A stretch of 37,760 bases of DNA from Bog-473 sp963777485 (GTDB taxonomy: Bacteria > Actinomycetota > Acidimicrobiia > Acidimicrobiales > RAAP-2): NCBI GenBank assembly GCA_963777485.1, contig CAVZQP010000006.1, forward strand, positions 1 to 37,760, written 5' to 3'. Below the pieces are notes generated by a model. The model was not told the origin of the DNA. It worked only from the letters and a program-made list of their open reading frames with translations, and ran no database searches. Shown here piece by piece: positions 33,716-37,760 of this stretch. The position numbers and the translations under genes were made by a program. Positions within the stretch are counted from its first letter, which is position 1; every line of letters starts with the position of its first letter.

Positions 33716-34897
33716 TTAGTGTCTGAGAGCGGTGCAAACTCCAAGTTCATAGAGTCGGTGCAATTCGGGCCACGCGGCCTTGTTCACCGTCGGAGTGATT
33801 TGGGCGTTAATTTGTACGGTCACCGATCGCGACCCATTGGCTGTGGCCGCAGCAAAATTTGTGTAGCCAAGCGTGTTTCCGGTGTGGCCGTAGACGGTGC
33901 CGCAACTCGTCTTGTAGCGGAATACGGCCAGGCCGCTGCTGTTGGTGCCCGGACCGGGCGGCTCCGAATCACCTTGGCGAAAGGTGAATTGCTCCTTGTG
34001 CACGGCCGTGGACGTGGTCGCGCCGCGCACGTAGGTACGGATGAACGTAGTCAGGTCCTGGGGCGTTGCGATCACGCCTCCCGAGGCCCAGCTCCATCCG
34101 GCGGCGAAGAAGTTCGTCACGTCGCTCGGCGTCTTGGGCGGATCGAGGTCGTAGCCCGAGATGAGCGGGGAGGGAATTGCCGAACCCTGGGGCAGACTCG
34201 TCTGGCTCAGTCCCAGCGGACCGAAGACATGCGACTGCAGCTCGCTCTCATAGCTCTGCCCCGTAGCGGCTTGGACCATCAGCGCCACAATGATGTTGTC
34301 TGAATTCGAGTAGTGGTAGTCGCTTCCCGGCGTGAACAGAAGATCGGGCTTGGCGTAGGAGAGCAAGGTCTCAGGTGGGGGCGGGTTCTGCGGATCCTTG
34401 AGGAGCTCGTCGAGGAACGCCGTCGTGCCGCTGAAGTCCCGGATCCCACTTGTGTGTTGCAGAAGCTCGGCGAGCGTGACTTCATGCCATTCACCAGGCA
34501 GGGATGGCAGCCGCTTGCCGATGGTGTCGCGCAGCGAGAGGACATGGTTGGTCACGAGTGAGAGCGCCACTGCGCCGCTGTACGCCTTGGCGACACTCGC
34601 GAGGCGGATGTGGTCAGTGGTTTCCATAGACACCGATTGGCCCAGCCGGGCCGTGCCAGCGCGGTAGACGGTCTGGGTTGCACCTCTCTTGACGACGGCG
34701 ATGATCCCCGGCGCCCCGTCGCTCCCAGCCACGAACGCGTTCAGAGCCTCTTGAAATGTCCCGCCAGCGGCTGTTCCGGTCGTTGCATTGGCGGGCCCGG
34801 CTGGGATGCTCATGGTCACGGTGGTGACGAGTGCCAGCGCGGCCACCGTGACACTCAGGACGGAACGACGTAGGCAACCGGTGCGCGGGCGCCACAT
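33716..34897 (-). CDS. Secreted class C beta-lactamase-like serine hydrolase
   Basis: A 393-residue exported protein of the beta-lactamase/D,D-carboxypeptidase (R61-like) fold. A signal peptide (about 1-37) precedes the catalytic domain. Active-site motifs are SVAK (Ser101, Lys104), YSN (Tyr196 to Asn198) and HTG (338-340). Relatives include D-alanyl-D-alanine carboxypeptidases, esterases and AmpC. The sequence alone does not separate these, and an antibiotic-hydrolysing role is not implied. ATG 34897 puts a basic start right before the hydrophobic helix. The longer ORF from 34948 remains possible. Two Cys late in the protein may form a disulphide. Confidence 0.88.
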   Translation of the reverse strand: MWRPRTGCLRRSVLSVTVAALALVTTVTMSIPAGPANATTGTAAGGTFQEALNAFVAGSDGAPGIIAVVKRGATQTVYRAGTARLGQSVSMETTDHIRLASVAKAYSGAVALSLVTNHVLSLRDTIGKRLPSLPGEWHEVTLAELLQHTSGIRDFSGTTAFLDELLKDPQNPPPPETLLSYAKPDLLFTPGSDYHYSNSDNIIVALMVQAATGQSYESELQSHVFGPLGLSQTSLPQGSAIPSPLISGYDLDPPKTPSDVTNFFAAGWSWASGGVIATPQDLTTFIRTYVRGATTSTAVHKEQFTFRQGDSEPPGPGTNSSGLAVFRYKTSCGTVYGHTGNTLGYTNFAAATANGSRSVTVQINAQITPTVNKAAWPELHRLYELGVCTALRH

Positions 34898-35121
34898 TGA
34901 TTGTGAAGACGCGCTCAAGTCCACAATGTGTATGCACCTGCCCGTCATTGCGGTCCCGACAAAAGCACCGGGAGACGTCCGCTGCCTATCGGTGCCCCGA
35001 GGCTAGCGCTGACGCAAGACTGTCCCACTTCGCCGAGCTGGCGTGCAGCCGACCGGCGCCATGTTGATGCTCCTTGGGGCGCAACTAGCCTCCCTGTCAT
35101 TTCCGACAAGAGGAGGCTTCT

Positions 35122-35418
35122 GTGGCTGATTCTGTGGTCCTGATCAACATCTTCGAGGTCCCGGACTCCGACGCAGAGGAGTTCATCGCCGCCTGGGAGA
35201 AGACGCGGGACTATTTGCAGACTCTTTCAGGGCATGTTGACACGGTCCTTCACCAGGCGACGTCGCCTGGCGCCGACTTCCAGTTCGTCAACATTGCCCA
35301 CTGGCGAAGCGGCGAGGAGTTCACCGAGGCGATCCAAAGTGAAGGCTTTCGAGAATCTGCTATCGGACTGCGATGGCCGATGCACCCAACGCTGTACCGC
35401 ATTGCCAGCATCGGCTGA
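35122..35418 (+). CDS. Antibiotic biosynthesis monooxygenase (ABM) domain protein
   Basis: A 98-residue single-domain protein with the dimeric alpha-beta barrel pattern. It starts VVLINIFEVPDSDAEEFIAA, continues with the helix WEKTRDYLQTLSG and ends with FVNIAHWRSGEEFTEAI. Relatives include small cofactor-free monooxygenases and haem-degrading enzymes, and many have no known substrate. The GTG start has a strong AGAGGAGG ribosome site (35109-35116). It stands alone on the plus strand between the serine hydrolase and a gap. Confidence 0.86.
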   Translation: MADSVVLINIFEVPDSDAEEFIAAWEKTRDYLQTLSGHVDTVLHQATSPGADFQFVNIAHWRSGEEFTEAIQSEGFRESAIGLRWPMHPTLYRIASIG

Positions 35419-35747
35419 GGCGCTACGAAATGCAATGACTACGAGACCTTGGCGCCTAGACCACTTGTAGCCCCGTTCGCCGCCGGGTCGACGGCTAGTG
35501 GCGGCTTCAGACTCCGCATGCTGGCGTTGGTCGATCCTTCGCACCCGCCGGCATATGTGCAGGCGGGTCAGGTCATCGCCGTCACTGCGTCAGCACACCG
35601 GATCCGGCCCAGCTGAGGGGCCTCGGGCTAAACCACCAGGTCACTTCCCCTTGACGCGTACTTTTGCAAGCACCTGCCGGACGAGGATACCTTGTGAATA
35701 CACGCACAAGCGTGCGATTGGGCACCCCTGGAAAGGACGACAGAACG

Positions 35748-35840
35748 ATGGAAACGGTAGGCAATAAAGGCTGGATGCTGGTATGGGCCGGAGTCTCCGT
35801 CTTCGCTGTCCTCTGCGTCTACGCGGCGGTGTGGAACTAA
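35748..35840 (+). CDS. 30-residue single-helix membrane protein
   Basis: ATG 35748 follows a clear GGAAAGGA ribosome site and opens a 30-codon frame (METVGNKGW, then a hydrophobic helix of about 19 residues, then AAVWN and a TAA stop). The short polar N-terminus and uniform hydrophobic core fit a small inner-membrane protein. The preceding gap from 35419 holds a CACGC-ACAA-GCGTG hairpin at 35701-35714 and no other gene that I can identify. Function unknown. Such proteins often modulate a larger membrane partner. Confidence 0.6.
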   Translation: METVGNKGWMLVWAGVSVFAVLCVYAAVWN

Positions 35841-35982
35841 GACTTACCGCCGCGATGCGAACCGTACCGACTCTGTCGAAGTCCTAAGGATCTCTAGTCG
35901 ACCCGTCGCTCACTATCGAATGTGAGGGTGACCCTGTCGCCGGTCGGGAGGGACGTATCCGTGACCGAGAGTGCGCAGGACA

Positions 35983-36457
35983 CTACGACCCAGGCGCGTC
36001 CGTGAGTGCAGTCCGCAGCCTGTCGAGAGTTGCCCGCAGATTCCCAGCCGTCCGTTTGCGTAGCACGGCGAGCTGCTCGTCGCTCTCGCCCATGTGCGGA
36101 ACGATCCGCAGCACCTGCCAGGTATCGGTGACCTCGGTGCCTCCCGCCGCGAGGACAGAGAAGGTAGCCCCATCGGACCCATCCACCCTCGGCGCCGCCG
36201 ACGACGAAGGAGAACTCGCGGCCGCGGTCGGCGACGACCACCTGCGAGCGGGTTTGCCACTCGCGGTCGTCGACGTGGTTGGTGCCAGTGAACCAGTCGC
36301 CGGCCGTGCCGGCGGCGCCGACGTCCCAGTGTCCGCCGGTGCACGTCGGGCTGATGTCGCCCATGTGGGTGATGTCGGAGACGAGGTCGTACACGGCCTC
36401 GGGGACCGCGTCGACGTAGATAGTTTGCTCAACTCGCAGGTCGTCAGGGGTAATCAT
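35983..36457 (-). pseudogene. SRPBCC (polyketide cyclase-like) protein, frameshifted
   Basis: From ATG 36457 the frame reads MITPDDLRVEQTIYVDAVPEAVYDLV and SDITHMGDISP, the start of a SRPBCC ligand-binding fold, up to VRWGY. The frame then breaks near 36163. In the shifted frame FSVLAAGGTEVTDTWQV continues the fold, with a terminal helix NLRATLDRLRTALTDA, to the stop at 35983. Dropping one base joins them into a protein of about 157 residues. Relatives bind or cyclise hydrophobic ligands. The break is in an otherwise well preserved gene. Confidence 0.8.
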
Positions 36458-36616
36458 GTCCAGGCACTCGGGCGGTTGTTGTCGGACGGTAGCGCGGTTG
36501 AATGGGGTGGCCCAGTTCGCCGATCGGATCGACACGCAGTTCTGGTGGAGGCCCCGGAAGCGACGCGAAGCGAGACTGCATCGTTGGGCTCCACGTTGGA
36601 TCCGTACTCCGACCCG

Positions 36617-36622
36617 TAAGAT
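36617..36622 (+). promoter_or_regulatory. -10 box upstream of the ROK gene
   Basis: TAAGAT (TAnnnT) is preceded by TTGGAT at 36596-36601, 15 bases away. It ends six bases before TTG 36629 and nine before GTG 36632, so transcription probably begins at or next to the start codon. Confidence 0.45.
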
Positions 36623-36628
36623 CGGAGC

Positions 36629-37657
36629 TTGGTGACGTTGTCCGCTGCATCCGTCGTTGTAGGCATCGACAACGGGGCGACGTCCAACAACGCGACTGTT
36701 CTCGAGGACTCGGGCCGGTTCCTGGTCCATCAGATGGTGGAGTCCCCGAGCCGGGTCAAAGAGGGCACCGAGGCCGCCCTCGATGCGCTGCAGGAGTCGT
36801 TGGCTCGGATCCTCGCTCTGACCGGGATCGATCGCGCTCGGGTGCGCGCCGTCGGACTCGATAGCCCGGGCCCCGCGAGCGCCGAAGGTGTGATCTTCCG
36901 ACGGGGTTCAACCAACTTCGGACATCCGAGCTGGAACGATTTTGACCTCCGTGGTCAACTGGAGCGCAAGCTGAGTCTCCCGGTCGTCTACAACAACGAC
37001 GGGAACGCGGCCGCCCTTTATGCTCACCGCCTGCATTTCGGTGTGCACGGCCGCTCGTGTTCGTCGGTCTCCGCCATCATCGGTACGGGACTCGGCGGTG
37101 GGATCGTGCATCACGGTCGTGTCGTCAAGGGGGCGACGGGTGCAGCGGGTGAACTTGGCCACGTGCACATCCCGATGGCCGGATTCCTGGAGCCTGATCA
37201 GCTCATTCCAAGATGCAACTGTGGGTTTTCAGGAGATGCCGAAAGCATCGCGTCACTGACGGGAATCGAGCTCAACCTTCTGCCGTACTGGTTGTCGCGC
37301 TATCCGAACCACGAGCTTGGGGCGCTACCCCTTTCTGAGGCGGCTCGATCTGTGCGGTCTTACGGGGAGGCCGGGGACCCAATGGCCACCCGAATATTCG
37401 AGCAACAGGCTGAGGCATTGGGCCGCCTTTTTACCATTGCAGCGAACTTCTTGGATCCCGACGCCTATTTCATCGGTGGTGGCGTCGTAGAGACCGGGGA
37501 CGCATTCAAAACGTGGTTCTTGCAAAAGGTCCGCGACAGCACGACCCTCCGCGAAGAGGCGGCAGCCGTTGCTGAGTTCGTGCTCGTGCCCGAGCTCGAC
37601 ATGGCCGGCGCTCGTGGAGCCGCAATGGCCGCTCTCGACGCAGTCTTGGAAGGCTGA
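36629..37657 (+). CDS. ROK-family sugar kinase or regulator
   Basis: A 342-residue protein of the ROK family without the N-terminal DNA-binding domain of ROK repressors, so probably a kinase. Visible features are the ATP phosphate loop VVGIDNGATSN, NNDGNAAAL with the catalytic Asp124, GTGLGGGIV and GELGHVHIP. The zinc motif reads CNCGFSGDAE (196-205), where the third Cys of the usual CxCGxxGCxE is Asp. The substrate is likely glucose or a related hexose, unproven. The start is TTG 36629 or GTG 36632. It is divergent from the SRPBCC gene. From 37658 to the window end I see no gene. Confidence 0.9.
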   Translation: MVTLSAASVVVGIDNGATSNNATVLEDSGRFLVHQMVESPSRVKEGTEAALDALQESLARILALTGIDRARVRAVGLDSPGPASAEGVIFRRGSTNFGHPSWNDFDLRGQLERKLSLPVVYNNDGNAAALYAHRLHFGVHGRSCSSVSAIIGTGLGGGIVHHGRVVKGATGAAGELGHVHIPMAGFLEPDQLIPRCNCGFSGDAESIASLTGIELNLLPYWLSRYPNHELGALPLSEAARSVRSYGEAGDPMATRIFEQQAEALGRLFTIAANFLDPDAYFIGGGVVETGDAFKTWFLQKVRDSTTLREEAAAVAEFVLVPELDMAGARGAAMAALDAVLEG

Positions 37658-37760
37658 ACGCCCGCGGACCAGCCCACTTCGATGTCGGTGCGCACACCAA
37701 GTTCAGCCCTCAACACTCTACGGATGGGTGTCCCCGACCGCCGGGTGGGGGTGCCACTAT

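Noticed and set aside
33716..34897. Serine hydrolase as an antibiotic-resistance beta-lactamase
   Set aside because: The SxxK/YSN/HTG motifs are shared with carboxypeptidases and esterases, so nothing in the sequence points to drug hydrolysis.
35430..35460. AGGCGC/GCGCCT pair after the ABM gene as a terminator
   Set aside because: The stem is only six base pairs with a loop of more than 20 bases and no T tract.

Overview
The window is about 37.8 kb of high-GC, densely coded bacterial DNA. It most likely comes from an actinobacterium, probably in or near the Acidimicrobiia. This is an inference from four things: GTG/TTG starts and apparently leaderless promoters, a MurT/GatD pair, a secreted protein with Gly-Tyr-Trp type propeller repeats, and a DUF732-like domain. 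I see no phage, transposase, CRISPR array or classical defence island.

Layout. (1) 2-891: tRNA-Val(CAC) and a small membrane protein. (2) 911-7756: a divergent TetR regulator and a tightly coupled four-gene lipid cluster: acyl reductase-HAD fusion, zinc alcohol dehydrogenase, LarA-like protein and PlsC-type acyltransferase. This is the best candidate for an undescribed pathway. (3) 7866-13074: a secreted GH43-type protein with a DUF732-like tail, a PAP2-like membrane protein with a degraded active site, a small helical protein, a frameshifted SMP-30 gene, a metallo-beta-lactamase-fold hydrolase and YccF. (4) 13117-16492, minus strand: an overlapping operon of HAD-acyltransferase, MurT and GatD, linking phospholipid acylation with lipid II amidation, divergent from a LysR gene. 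(5) 17778-25286: surface functions: a secreted beta-helix/propeller protein, a polytopic GT-C-like membrane protein flanked by two copies of the same GNAT gene end, a GNAT enzyme and an OafA-type acyltransferase with an SGNH domain. (6) 25471-29433: oxidoreductase, TldD and TldE. (7) 29496-37657: a looser region with several broken genes (DinB, SDR, SRPBCC), an SDR pair under a TetR with striking operator repeats, a serine hydrolase, an ABM-domain protein, a 30-residue membrane protein and a ROK kinase.

Several genes have a TAnnnT box 6-7 nt before the start codon and no Shine-Dalgarno sequence, which I used to choose starts. Three otherwise intact genes contain single-base frameshifts. These may be real decay or assembly errors, and read data would decide. 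All functional statements come from motif reading without database searches.
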